Assembly: GCA_965248915.1 (NCBI GenBank)
Contig: OZ252216.1
Coordinates: forward strand, 2,480,001-2,544,000
DNA length: 64,000 nucleotides
Direction of reading: 5' to 3'
DNA from: CBDFLA01 sp965248915
Lineage (GTDB): Bacteria > Pseudomonadota > Alphaproteobacteria > M2410
Positions within the stretch are counted from its first letter, which is position 1. Every line of letters starts with the position of its first letter. Positions 44,776 to 53,028 of this stretch are shown here, in pieces. The notes beneath the pieces are model-generated. The model saw nothing but the letters and a program-made list of their open reading frames with translations. It ran no database searches and had not been told where the DNA came from. Both the position numbers and the translations under genes were made by a program.

Positions 44776-45864
44776 ATGGAATTTGGACTTTCAGAAGAAC
44801 AGCGCCTCCTCCAAGATAGCGTCGGCGGCTACCTCGAAGACAAGTGCCCTTTAGACCGTGTCCGCGAAGTGGCTGAAAGCTCAAAGCCTGTGGCACAAGA
44901 AATTTGGGACGGCCTTTCGGAACTGGGCGCCAACGGTGCCATGGTTCCAGAAGAGTTCGGCGGCATGGGCCTTGGCCTCTTAGATGCTGCCTTGATCCAA
45001 GAAATGATTGGGCGCCGAGTGGCCCCGGTTCCGTTCACCGCCAATGTCATGGCGACCATTGGACTGATGACCACGGGAACGGAAGATCAAAAGGCCGAAT
45101 ATTTGCCAGAAATCGCAACCGGCCAGGCCCGTTTTGCGGTCGCCGTATCGGAGCGAACCGGCGCCAGAGAAGGGGCCGCGATATCAAGCGAAGATGGCAG
45201 CTTGAGCGGCAAGGCCATGTTTGCCATCGGCGCTGGCTCAGCAACCCACCATCTCATCGCCGACGCAACAGGCGCGCTCAATGTAGTGGCAAACGACGCC
45301 AAGGGGCTCAAAGTCAACCCATTGCCAACCATCGATGCAACCAGGACAACCGGTGAGCTCATCTTGAACAATGTGAACGGCGAAAGACTGACAGCGGAGA
45401 ATGAGCCGGGACTGGGCGCCAACCGCGCTATCGCCGCCGGTCGCGTCTTGCTGTCAGCAGATACGCTGGGCGCAAGTCAAATGATGATTGAAAAATCAGT
45501 CGAATACGCGAAGGAACGCAAACAGTTCAATCGCATCATCGCGTCATTCCAAGCGGTCAAACATCTCTGCGCGGAAATGGCGTCTGAACTTGAACCCTGT
45601 CGTTCGCTGGTCTGGTACGCCGCACACGCTTTTGATGCCATTCCCGACGAGGCAGAACTCATGGCATGTCACGCCAAAGCCCACTTAGCAGACACTGGGC
45701 AGTTCGTTGCCCGAACCGCAACCGAGGTCCATGGCGGCATCGGCTTTACCGATCTGTTGGGCTTGCACTATTGGTTCAAGCGTATCGGCCTCAACCGCCA
45801 ACTCTTAGGCGGCCCGGTTCAGGCTCGCGCTGACGCTGCCCGCCTGCAAGGCTGGGCGGCTTAG
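44776..45864 (+). CDS. Acyl-CoA dehydrogenase, short partner subunit
   Basis: ACAD-like protein of 362 aa. FGLSEEQRLLQDSVGGYLED at the start and TATEVHGGIGFTDLLGLHYWFKR near the end are clear, but the FAD-contact stretch is weak (FAVAVSERTGAREGAAI), as in non-catalytic partner subunits. A strong GAGGAG precedes ATG 44776. The last 45 nt recur in diverged form at 47745-47789 beyond an insert. Confidence 0.9.
   Translation: MEFGLSEEQRLLQDSVGGYLEDKCPLDRVREVAESSKPVAQEIWDGLSELGANGAMVPEEFGGMGLGLLDAALIQEMIGRRVAPVPFTANVMATIGLMTTGTEDQKAEYLPEIATGQARFAVAVSERTGAREGAAISSEDGSLSGKAMFAIGAGSATHHLIADATGALNVVANDAKGLKVNPLPTIDATRTTGELILNNVNGERLTAENEPGLGANRAIAAGRVLLSADTLGASQMMIEKSVEYAKERKQFNRIIASFQAVKHLCAEMASELEPCRSLVWYAAHAFDAIPDEAELMACHAKAHLADTGQFVARTATEVHGGIGFTDLLGLHYWFKRIGLNRQLLGGPVQARADAARLQGWAA
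45820..45864 (+). repeat. Second ACAD 3' tail, proximal copy
   Basis: The last 15 codons including TAG. It matches 47745-47789 at 41 of 45 positions, with a 32-nt identical core. The encoded residues differ at one site (A/T). Confidence 0.9.
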
Positions 45865-45948
45865 AGGCAATTCCCATTTATATTGACCGGTTGTATGTTT
45901 AATTATACACCACATGCGACTTAAAGGCCAACATTGCTGGGATCTTAA

Positions 45949-47508
45949 ATGCCCCAACCTGTCTCCACAAAGAACACGGGCTCGACGCTCGACTCTGAGA
46001 AATTAGTGCCTATAGCGTTGGAAGACCGGCGAACCCCTGAACTTGTATTCGGTGTAGTGGGACCCATAGGGTCTGGGGTTTCGTGCAGTGCCAAAATACT
46101 TAAAAGGTTGCTCGAGGAACAGTATGACTACGAAGTCAATATCGTCAAAGCATCAGATCAAATAAAAGCAAATGCCGACAAGGTTGGACAGGAATTTGAC
46201 AGCAATGTTACCCCGGAAGACAAAACAAGTTCTTTGCAAGATATTGGCAATGAGCTTCGCAAGAAATTCTCAGACAACTATGTGATTGAAAAATGCATTG
46301 AAAGTATTGCCCGCGAGCGCAGAGACAGAGGATTTAGAGAAACAGAGTCAGGGGACTCGATTCCGATCACCAGACGAAAAGCGCATATAATTGACTCTCT
46401 CAAACATCCCGCAGAATTCCGTCTGTTGAAAAATGTCTACGGTGATGTCTTTTGGCTCCTCGCGGTCTTTGCACCCCAGAATGTCCGCAAGGGCAGACTT
46501 GAGAGAGACGGCTTTTCTTCAGACTATCTCGATCAACTGTTTTCGCGCGATGAATCAGAAGGACTCTCGTTTGGTCAGCGTGTCAGAGACACAACAGAAT
46601 TGGCTGACTTTTTCCTTAGAAACGACAAATCGAATGATGATCAACTTGAGAAAGTCCTCACGCGATACCTTGAAATATTGTTCAATTCAACAATCAGAAC
46701 GCCAAATCAAAGTGAGTCGGCAATGTATAAGGCGGCCGCAGCTGCCACTCAATCCGCGTGTTTATCAAGGCAAGTTGGAGCCGCAATATTTTCCTCAGCA
46801 GGGGAGTTGCTTGGCATAGGATGCAATGACGTCCCAAAATCAAATGGTGGTCTATACAAGTCAGACGATGAGAATTGCGACCACCGCTGCTATAAGTGGA
46901 TGAACAAAGAATGTCTCAACGAAAAGAAAAAGGACGCTCTGTACAAGGATCTTTATGACAAGTTGAAATCGGCTGAGATGGTGTCGACCAAAGTCGAATT
47001 CGAGACATTCAAGGACGAGGTCAAGAAGACCGACATCAAAAATCTCATCGAGTATTCTCGATCCGTACACGCAGAGATGGAAGCGATCATTTCAGTTGCC
47101 CGAAGTGGAACAGGAGAACTTAAGGGTGCAACGCTTTATTCAACCACATACCCTTGTCACAGTTGCGCAAGGCATATAGTAGCCAGTGGTATTACAAAAG
47201 TCGTATACATCGAACCGTACCCAAAAAGCCTTGCAACTGAACTACATTCAGATTCCATAACAACAAGCGGTGACGCGGATAGCCTAGTGCAATTCCTCCA
47301 GTATGAGGGAGTGGCTCCCAAAAATGTCATACGGCTTTTTGGTCATAGAACCGAGCGAAAGAGACAAGGAAAAGCGGTAGTTGTAGTAAAAAAGGATGCC
47401 CATCCGATTACACACCCATCGATTGACGATTTTACTCGCCATGAGCAATTGGTCGTGGCAGATTTGGCGGAAAGAGAGAATGCTGAGTCGGTCGAGAGGA
47501 CAGGTTGA
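45949..47508 (+). CDS. Anti-phage dCTP deaminase-like protein
   Basis: 519 aa. The N-terminal part has a P-loop-like motif G38-P-I-G-S-G-V-S45 in which the usual Lys is replaced, followed by a kinase-fold region to about residue 240. The C-terminal cytidine-deaminase domain has the zinc motif H374-A-E376 and P402-C403-x-x-C406. This fusion matches the dCTP deaminases that defend bacteria by depleting dCTP during phage infection. The match is by domain order and motifs seen here, so the anti-phage role is strong inference. It is the main cargo of insert 2. Confidence 0.85.
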   Translation: MPQPVSTKNTGSTLDSEKLVPIALEDRRTPELVFGVVGPIGSGVSCSAKILKRLLEEQYDYEVNIVKASDQIKANADKVGQEFDSNVTPEDKTSSLQDIGNELRKKFSDNYVIEKCIESIARERRDRGFRETESGDSIPITRRKAHIIDSLKHPAEFRLLKNVYGDVFWLLAVFAPQNVRKGRLERDGFSSDYLDQLFSRDESEGLSFGQRVRDTTELADFFLRNDKSNDDQLEKVLTRYLEILFNSTIRTPNQSESAMYKAAAAATQSACLSRQVGAAIFSSAGELLGIGCNDVPKSNGGLYKSDDENCDHRCYKWMNKECLNEKKKDALYKDLYDKLKSAEMVSTKVEFETFKDEVKKTDIKNLIEYSRSVHAEMEAIISVARSGTGELKGATLYSTTYPCHSCARHIVASGITKVVYIEPYPKSLATELHSDSITTSGDADSLVQFLQYEGVAPKNVIRLFGHRTERKRQGKAVVVVKKDAHPITHPSIDDFTRHEQLVVADLAERENAESVERTG

Positions 47509-47702
47509 TGACCAAACAACAGAATCGCTCTCAAATGAGTCTACTGCTTCCAATTCATTCCACGCACTCGAAGGTTGCGAAAAAGTCGTCAAAGACCTCC
47601 ACGAGCTTGCCCAATGATAAAGATGATTGGCGAAAAGAAATCATTAATGATTTGAAGCAACGCGGCTACTACAAGTCAAAATCCAAAATCACAAACTCAT
47701 AG
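47508..47702 (+). CDS. Small basic ORF coupled to the deaminase gene
   Basis: 64 aa, starting at an ATG that shares its first base with the deaminase stop (TGATG), the arrangement of translational coupling. The protein is Ser/Lys-rich with a helical part WRKEIINDLKQRGYYKSKSK at its C-terminal end. No known family. It ends 42 nt before the tail repeat. It may be an accessory or just an extension of the cargo. Confidence 0.5.
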   Translation: MTKQQNRSQMSLLLPIHSTHSKVAKKSSKTSTSLPNDKDDWRKEIINDLKQRGYYKSKSKITNS

Positions 47703-47744
47703 CCGTTTGGTAACCACCGCCGCTGCACACACTGCTATCCCATG

Positions 47745-47789
47745 CAGACGCGTGCTGACGCTGCCCGCCTGCAAGGCTGGGCGGCCTAG
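47745..47789 (+). pseudogene. Second ACAD 3' tail, distal copy
   Basis: 45-nt copy of the end of the ACAD at 44776-45864, ending in TAG. The 32 nt at 47754-47785 are identical. It lies 31 nt before the tRNA-Leu 3' end, where the native ACAD end would be expected. Confidence 0.88.
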
Positions 47790-47820
47790 CCTGTCGAACG
47801 TCGCTTTTTGAGGGACTTTC

Positions 47821-47907
47821 TGGTGCGGATGGAGAGACTCGAACTCTCACTCCCGCAAAGGAACTGGATTTTGAATCCAGCGCGTCTACCAATTCCGCCA
47901 CATCCGC
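47821..47907 (-). tRNA. tRNA-Leu (CAA)
   Basis: 87 nt including an encoded CCA end. Acceptor arms GCGGATG and CATCCGC pair fully with discriminator A. The anticodon stem CTGGA/TCCAG has the loop TTCAAAA, anticodon CAA. The T-arm GTTCGAGTC and the extended variable arm of a class II tRNA are present. It reads UUG codons. Confidence 0.96.
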
Positions 47908-48103
47908 GCACCAAGAGGCGCGCATCATAGGAAAAACGAGACCCCCGTCAACCGCAAACCAAGGGATCGCCTCAGAAATCAAGAACGGGTCGTCCGGCCA
48001 GGTTAAGGGGAGCGCCGACCGCGCAATTCCTAACCTTCCCGCAATACTTAGGCCCCACAATTGCCTCATATCCGAAGCACTGATAAGAGAGCCAAGTCCA
48101 AGC

Positions 48104-48742
48104 ATGACAATGGAAGCCGTGTCCATGAGCCCCGACATCACCAAGCAGAGCACGATAGATCTGCTTTTGGAAATCGCTGCTGAGATTGGCGAAGACGGAA
48201 TGACCGTCGGCGATCTCGTCGATCGCTTAAGCGATCGCGGCTTTGGCATCGTCCAATTGGTCCTCTCCTTACCGGTCTGCATTCCGTTTCTCTACGGCAT
48301 TCCCCAAGCGGTCGCGGTACCGATGATCTTCATCGCCCTGCAAATAGCAGCCGGCAGGCATACACTTTGGCTGCCTCAAAAGGCGCGCACCAGAACCATT
48401 TCAAAAGATGGTCTGACCAGCGTCGCCGAGCGGTCAAAAAAATATGTGAGCTGGTTCGAAAACATCTCAAGGCCTAGGTTGGTCTGGTTGACGCAAGGAC
48501 CGGCAGAACGCGTATTCGGGCTCTTCATGACCATATTCTGCGCCTCTATTCTGGTTCCCTTGCCTGCAACCAATACAGTTCCGGGCGTTGGCGTCGCTAT
48601 TATGTCTATTGGATTTCTAGAAAGAGACGGTTTTCTTGTGATCCTTGGAACCATCATTGGCGCCATCTGGGTGAGTTTGTTGGTCTATTTTGGAATCACT
48701 CTAGGACTCGAAGGTCTCGAAATTCTCAAAAGTTATGTATGA
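48104..48742 (+). CDS. exoD: ExoD-family protein
   Basis: Membrane protein of 212 aa related to exopolysaccharide synthesis protein ExoD. The core GFGIVQLVLSLPVCIPFLYGIPQ and PAERVFGLFMTIFCASILVPLPATNTVPG, with four hydrophobic segments, is the family pattern. ExoD loss in rhizobia affects exopolysaccharide and alkaline sensitivity. In-frame starts at 48104 and 48125 are both possible. The dsbB gene overlaps its end. Confidence 0.85.
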   Translation: MTMEAVSMSPDITKQSTIDLLLEIAAEIGEDGMTVGDLVDRLSDRGFGIVQLVLSLPVCIPFLYGIPQAVAVPMIFIALQIAAGRHTLWLPQKARTRTISKDGLTSVAERSKKYVSWFENISRPRLVWLTQGPAERVFGLFMTIFCASILVPLPATNTVPGVGVAIMSIGFLERDGFLVILGTIIGAIWVSLLVYFGITLGLEGLEILKSYV

Positions 48743-49316
48743 TCGGCTGGTCGACCTCAAAGGACGCCTCATGGCCTTTCGCCCGATCCAGCTAGTAACA
48801 GACTTCATCACCAAACTGCGTGATGATCAGATCGTCTTGCTCACTGCTCTTGTTTCCGCCGCCATGCTGGCCGGTGCTCACAGCTTTGAGCGTTTCGGCA
48901 ACATGCCGCCGTGCCCCCTTTGTCTTGAACAACGCGAGACCTATTGGGCTGCAATCTTTTTCGCCTTAATTGCCATTGGATTATGGCGCTGGGCAAAGAC
49001 CAAAGAGACCGCCTGGCCTTACCTTCCGTCAGCAGCAATTGTGGCATCACTCACCTACGGCGCCTATTTGGCAGGATACCACGCCGGCATCGAGCAAAAG
49101 TGGTGGCCTGGCCCAACCTCGTGTACGGCCTCCGGCAACCAACTCTCAATCGAAGAAATGCTGGCCCAAACCGACATGCAAGTCGTTTTGTGCGACAAAA
49201 TACCTTGGTCATTGTTTGGCATATCAATGGCGGGTTATAACTTCCTCATTGGATGCGGATTGACCCTATTTGCGGCAATCCCTTTGTATCGGTTCTTAAA
49301 GGAACGACGCTCATGA
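48735..49316 (+). CDS. dsbB: DsbB-type disulfide bond oxidoreductase
   Basis: 193 aa with four membrane segments. CPLC (near residue 57) is the first redox pair, and a second pair lies in the periplasmic loop between PGPTSC and VVLCDKIPW. It re-oxidises a DsbA-like partner and passes electrons to quinone. Overlaps exoD by 8 nt and coq7 by 4 nt (ATGA). Confidence 0.88.
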   Translation: MYDRLVDLKGRLMAFRPIQLVTDFITKLRDDQIVLLTALVSAAMLAGAHSFERFGNMPPCPLCLEQRETYWAAIFFALIAIGLWRWAKTKETAWPYLPSAAIVASLTYGAYLAGYHAGIEQKWWPGPTSCTASGNQLSIEEMLAQTDMQVVLCDKIPWSLFGISMAGYNFLIGCGLTLFAAIPLYRFLKERRS

Positions 49317-49903
49317 GTATGGCGAAACCGAAACCTCTGGTTCGCAAGAACGTGGAGTTGAAGCGCCCAGGCACGATTTCCCCTGAAAAGCGTATGCACG
49401 AGATGCTCCGCGTAGACCACGCCGGGGAGTACGGCGCCATTCGCATTTATAAAGGCCAACTCGCTGTTTTAGCCAATAGAGCCGAAAAACGTGGCACCAC
49501 AGAGACCATCCGCCACATGGAAGAGCAAGAAAAGGAACACCTTGAAGCCTTCAATCGGATCGTCAATGAGCGCGGTGTGAGGCCAACGGCCCTAACACCC
49601 GTTTGGCATGTGGCGGGATTTGCCCTTGGGGCTGCCACCGCATTAATGGGTGAAAAGGCAGCCATGGCCTGCACCGCGGCCGTCGAAGAGGTCATCGAAG
49701 ACCACTACCAGTCACAACTTGATGAAATCGGTGAGGCTGAGCCGGAACTGTCTAAAACCATTGAGAAATTCCGCGACGATGAGGTTGCACACAAGGAAAC
49801 CGCGCTCGAAAGTGGTGCTGAACAAGCGCCGGGTTATCGCATCCTCTCTGATGCCATCAGGGCAGGAACCAAATTAGCCATTCGCCTCTCGGAAAAGATC
49901 TGA
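49313..49903 (+). CDS. coq7: Demethoxyubiquinone hydroxylase Coq7
   Basis: Di-iron hydroxylase in ubiquinone synthesis, 196 aa. Ferritin-like helices carry the ligands: RVDHAGEYGA (ExxH-type Glu), EEQEKEHLEAF and the paired VEEVIEDHYQSQL and DDEVAHKETA. ATG 49313 overlaps the dsbB stop as ATGA. Coq7 supplies the quinone that DsbB uses, which fits the pairing. Confidence 0.92.
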   Translation: MSMAKPKPLVRKNVELKRPGTISPEKRMHEMLRVDHAGEYGAIRIYKGQLAVLANRAEKRGTTETIRHMEEQEKEHLEAFNRIVNERGVRPTALTPVWHVAGFALGAATALMGEKAAMACTAAVEEVIEDHYQSQLDEIGEAEPELSKTIEKFRDDEVAHKETALESGAEQAPGYRILSDAIRAGTKLAIRLSEKI

Positions 49904-50055
49904 TAGATTTCCCAGTGATTCGCTAGGTTCTAGGTTGATCCAGAGTGATCCGTCCCAAGATTTCTGCGAATCTGGACATACTGGGCGAACAAGGACACTA
50001 TGCACCTTGGGGGAGCAAGTACCCTTTTTTTAGTAAGCAACGGGAGACGGGGCCG

Positions 50056-50580
50056 ATGAACTCTGACCTACTTAAGAACAAATGGCTTTTGAGCGTCGCT
50101 TTTGCCGCCGCACTGGGAATCAGTGCGTGTTCGGACAAAGGCGCTGATGAAAAAGCTGCAGAAGAAGAAGCAGCAGCTGAAGTTGAAGAATCCATGGACG
50201 AAACCACAACGGTGGTCGAAGAAGTCATGGATGAAGCTGGTGAAGCCGTCGAGGGTGCTGCAGACGCAGCCGCCGAAATGGCTGGCGATGCAATGGATGC
50301 TGCCGGTGACGCTGTAGACGCAACCGTCGAAGCGGCAGGTGATGCCGTAGACGCAACCGTGGATGCAGTTGATGGCGCTATAGATGCAACGGCCGACGCT
50401 ATGGACGGTGCTGCGGACGCTGGCGATGCGACTGCTGACGCAGTCGTCGATGGTGCTGCAGACGCTGCGGACGCAACGGCTGATGCTGCTGCCGATGGTG
50501 CTGCTGACGCAACGGCTGATGCTGTTGACGCGGCAAGTGATGCAGCTGACGAAGCAACCGATGGCGGTTCAGGCGACTAA
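50056..50580 (+). CDS. Ala/Asp-rich repetitive lipoprotein
   Basis: 174 aa. A signal peptide with lipobox ISAC near residue 25 is followed by an acidic segment and then repeats built on DAVDATVEAAGDAVDATVDA and ATADAMDGAADAGDATADAV, roughly 11 residues each. The repeat is Ala, Asp, Thr, Gly and Val with almost no other residues, like an amphipathic helix or LEA-like linker. GGGAGA precedes the ATG. A strong terminator follows. Function unknown; abundance is suggested by the isolated promoter-terminator unit. Confidence 0.75.
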   Translation: MNSDLLKNKWLLSVAFAAALGISACSDKGADEKAAEEEAAAEVEESMDETTTVVEEVMDEAGEAVEGAADAAAEMAGDAMDAAGDAVDATVEAAGDAVDATVDAVDGAIDATADAMDGAADAGDATADAVVDGAADAADATADAAADGAADATADAVDAASDAADEATDGGSGD

Positions 50581-50606
50581 GCCTGACCAATACAAGATCT
50601 AAAGAG

Positions 50607-50639
50607 AAGGCGGTTCCTCTAGTGAGGCACCGCCTTTTT
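50607..50639 (+). terminator. Rho-independent terminator behind the lipoprotein gene
   Basis: GGCGGT and ACCGCC, extended by CCTC and GAGG, form a 13-bp stem-loop (arms 50607-50619 and 50624-50636) followed by TTTTTC. One bulged position. Confidence 0.85.
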
Positions 50640-50681
50640 CTTTGCGCATAAGGAACGTGATTAGATTCGCGGGCAACGAAC

Positions 50682-51272
50682 TTAAGGATCCAATTCCGTA
50701 TCCCAATAGAGATAATCCATCCAACTCTCATGCAAATAGTTCGGTGGAAACATCCTGCCATTGCGGTGCAAATCAAAAACCGTTGGTCGAAAAGGTTTTT
50801 GATGCGGAAACATCTCGCAATGCCGTGGCATCCGACCGCCCTTCCTCAAATTACACGGACTGCACGCCGCAACCACATTGTCCCAAGTTGTTTGCCCACC
50901 TTTTGAGCGTGGTATGACATGGTCAAAGGTAAGATCTTCAGGATCACCGCAATACTGACATTCAAATCTGTCCCGAAGGAACACATTGAACCGCGTGAAA
51001 GCCGGATATTTTGCAGGCTTCACATACGATTTCAAACTTACGACACTTGGGAGTTTCATCTCAAAGCTGGGCGAGTGAACCGCTTGCTCGTACTCAGACA
51101 CGATATTCACTCGCTCCAAGAACACTGCCTTAATGGAGTCTTGCCAAGACCAAAGAGAGAGCGGGAAGTAACTCAGTGGGCGATAGTCAGCATTTAAGAC
51201 AAGCGCCGGACACGCCTCAGGCGAGGCCGCCCTAATACTGCTATTGGCCTGAATAGACATAGGATTACTCAC
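50682..51272 (-). CDS. HNH endonuclease family protein
   Basis: 196 aa. The HNH core is near residues 108-150: two CxxC pairs (CQYC and CSPC) and the His motif LTFDHVIPRSKGGQTTWDNV. This type is widely conserved in alphaproteobacterial chromosomes and is not tied to restriction. Specific role unknown. Confidence 0.88.
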   Translation of the reverse strand: MSNPMSIQANSSIRAASPEACPALVLNADYRPLSYFPLSLWSWQDSIKAVFLERVNIVSEYEQAVHSPSFEMKLPSVVSLKSYVKPAKYPAFTRFNVFLRDRFECQYCGDPEDLTFDHVIPRSKGGQTTWDNVVAACSPCNLRKGGRMPRHCEMFPHQKPFRPTVFDLHRNGRMFPPNYLHESWMDYLYWDTELDP

Positions 51273-51381
51273 TCCAAATACGTCCTTCTTCTCCTAAAGT
51301 TTAGCGGCTTTTCGTTGAAAAACCACCCCCTTGGCATGACGAACACATGACACCCTCAATCATCACTGATTCGCATTCACG

Positions 51382-52035
51382 TTAGCCCCTAGGGTTAACC
51401 ATCATATGTCGGTAGTAAGCCCAGAGAATCTGCGCCGCGACACCGCGAAGCGGTGACCAGGTTTGGGCGATCTCATCCATCTCTTCGACCGTGGGGCGTG
51501 TGTCCAATTTGTGGAGATCTTGCACCGCCGACTGCAGAGCGATGTCTTGCGCTGGCCACACATTTGATCGCCCAAGAGCGAACAACAAAAACACTTCCGC
51601 CGACCACCGTCCAATGCCTTTGGTGGATCGCAGCGCTTCCATCGCCTGATCGTCATCCAAAGTTTGAAGATCTTCAATTACCAGTCTTCCCTCTAGGGCA
51701 TCACGCGCCAAACCTTCGGCATAAATCTTCTTCTGCTTGCTCAACCCCAATTTATCAACTTGAGAAACAGGAAGTTTGAGATACGCCTCTGCAGTCACGT
51801 CAGGAAGGACTTTTTCAATGCGTCTCCAAATTGCAGCCGCGCTCGCAAGTGACACCTGCTGCGATACGATGATTGACAGGAGCGTTTCAAAGTTCGCCGC
51901 CCTTGAACGATCAGGCAAAGGGCCTGCGTCATCGAGGGCGCGCGCAAGACAAGCGTCTTGTCCACCAAGCACTTCCGCCAGCTGATGAAGATGGGCAAGC
52001 GTCTCAATGCGGACCGGATCGCCTCTCGTTTTCAT
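51382..52035 (-). CDS. DNA-3-methyladenine glycosylase (AlkA-like)
   Basis: HhH-GPD superfamily DNA repair enzyme of about 217 aa. The helix-hairpin-helix LRSTKGIGRWSAEVFLLFAL and the catalytic Asp in WPAQDIALQ are present. It removes alkylated bases. The frame opens at 52059 (MTWEYSL), but ATG 52035 fits the domain better; neither site is well supported by a Shine-Dalgarno. Confidence 0.85.
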   Translation of the reverse strand: MKTRGDPVRIETLAHLHQLAEVLGGQDACLARALDDAGPLPDRSRAANFETLLSIIVSQQVSLASAAAIWRRIEKVLPDVTAEAYLKLPVSQVDKLGLSKQKKIYAEGLARDALEGRLVIEDLQTLDDDQAMEALRSTKGIGRWSAEVFLLFALGRSNVWPAQDIALQSAVQDLHKLDTRPTVEEMDEIAQTWSPLRGVAAQILWAYYRHMMVNPRG

Positions 52036-52124
52036 TTCCAAGGAATACTCCCATGTCACACTTGCAACTCTCGCACACTCGCCTCAGTCTTGCCAATTGC
52101 AGGATTTCCATCTAGAGCGGTCAC

Positions 52125-53021
52125 ATGGCTGATTCCAGTAACAGTGGTTTTCGCACTCGGTTCGCGCCAAGCCCAACCGGGCTTCTTCACCTGGGCCACG
52201 CCTATTCAGCTTTGCTTGCATATCAAACTGCGAAAGAAAAAGGCGGCACATTCCTCCTTCGCATTGAGAATACAGATACAGGCAGATGCCGTGACGAATT
52301 TGAGGCAGCAATCTATGAGGATCTAGCCTGGCTTGGATGTGAATGGTCGACCCCTGCGCTTCGCCAATCCGAACATTTCGAAAGATACCGCCAAGCTATC
52401 TCCGAGCTAACAGACCAAGGCCTTACCTACCCATGTTTTTGCACACGAAAAGAGATCGCTGAGGAAATTCAAAAGAGTCCAAGCGCCCCCCACGGCCCTG
52501 AAGGCCCTCCCTACCCAGGCACATGCAGTAAATTGGGCGCGATTGAACGCGAGGAGAGACTGCAAAGTGACGCACCGCACGCGATTCGACTGAACCTACC
52601 TGAAGCCCTTCGGACCCTCGCTGAAAGCAACGTCAAAGGTCTATCGTTCAAGGAAGAAGGACGCGGGCCGGAAGGGGAAAACGGCACCATTGAGGCAATG
52701 CCCGAAGAACTGGGCGACATCGTTTTGGCAAGAAAAGACATACCCACGAGCTACCACGTCTCAGTCGTGTTGGATGACGCCCTGCAAGAAATTACCCATG
52801 TCATTCGAGGGCATGATCTCTTCCACGCCACCTACATTCACCTGGTACTGCAAGCCTTGTGGGGTCTAAAGACACCCACCTATATCCACCATGCATTGAT
52901 ACGGGACGATCAAGGACGTCGCCTCGCAAAACGAGACAAAGCACAAACGATAAGGGCGTTGCGCTTGTCCGGCGCAACGCCCGTCGAGGCCAGGGAGCGA
53001 CTTCAACCACGCCCTAGTTAG
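52125..53021 (+). CDS. gluQ: Glutamyl-Q tRNA(Asp) synthetase
   Basis: 298 aa, a GluRS catalytic-domain relative that attaches glutamate to the queuosine of tRNA-Asp. The HIGH box appears as HLGH (residues 22-25), the KMSKS-like segment as RLAKRDKAQT near residue 270, and the four-cysteine zinc site includes CFC. No anticodon-binding domain, as expected. Confidence 0.92.
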   Translation: MADSSNSGFRTRFAPSPTGLLHLGHAYSALLAYQTAKEKGGTFLLRIENTDTGRCRDEFEAAIYEDLAWLGCEWSTPALRQSEHFERYRQAISELTDQGLTYPCFCTRKEIAEEIQKSPSAPHGPEGPPYPGTCSKLGAIEREERLQSDAPHAIRLNLPEALRTLAESNVKGLSFKEEGRGPEGENGTIEAMPEELGDIVLARKDIPTSYHVSVVLDDALQEITHVIRGHDLFHATYIHLVLQALWGLKTPTYIHHALIRDDQGRRLAKRDKAQTIRALRLSGATPVEARERLQPRPS

Positions 53022-53028
53022 GTAATTT

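Larger units (their letters stand above)
45865..47744. mobile_element. Insert 2: 1.88-kb cargo block at an ACAD 3' end
   Basis: Begins right after the ACAD stop and ends at the distal tail copy. It holds a dCTP-deaminase-like gene and a coupled small ORF, both with lower GC than the flanks. TTGACC at about 45884 and TATACA at 45904-45909 are promoter-like, though the spacing is not ideal. No recombinase gene or terminal inverted repeats. Mobility is inferred from the architecture, which repeats that of insert 1. Confidence 0.65.

Noticed and set aside
45865..47820. Genomic island integrated in the tRNA-Leu gene
   Set aside because: The tRNA is complete and its 3' end is not repeated within the window. 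The direct repeat is in the ACAD tail, not the tRNA.
50682..51272. HNH protein as part of a restriction or toxin system
   Set aside because: No methylase or partner is adjacent, and this HNH type is a common chromosomal gene in the class.
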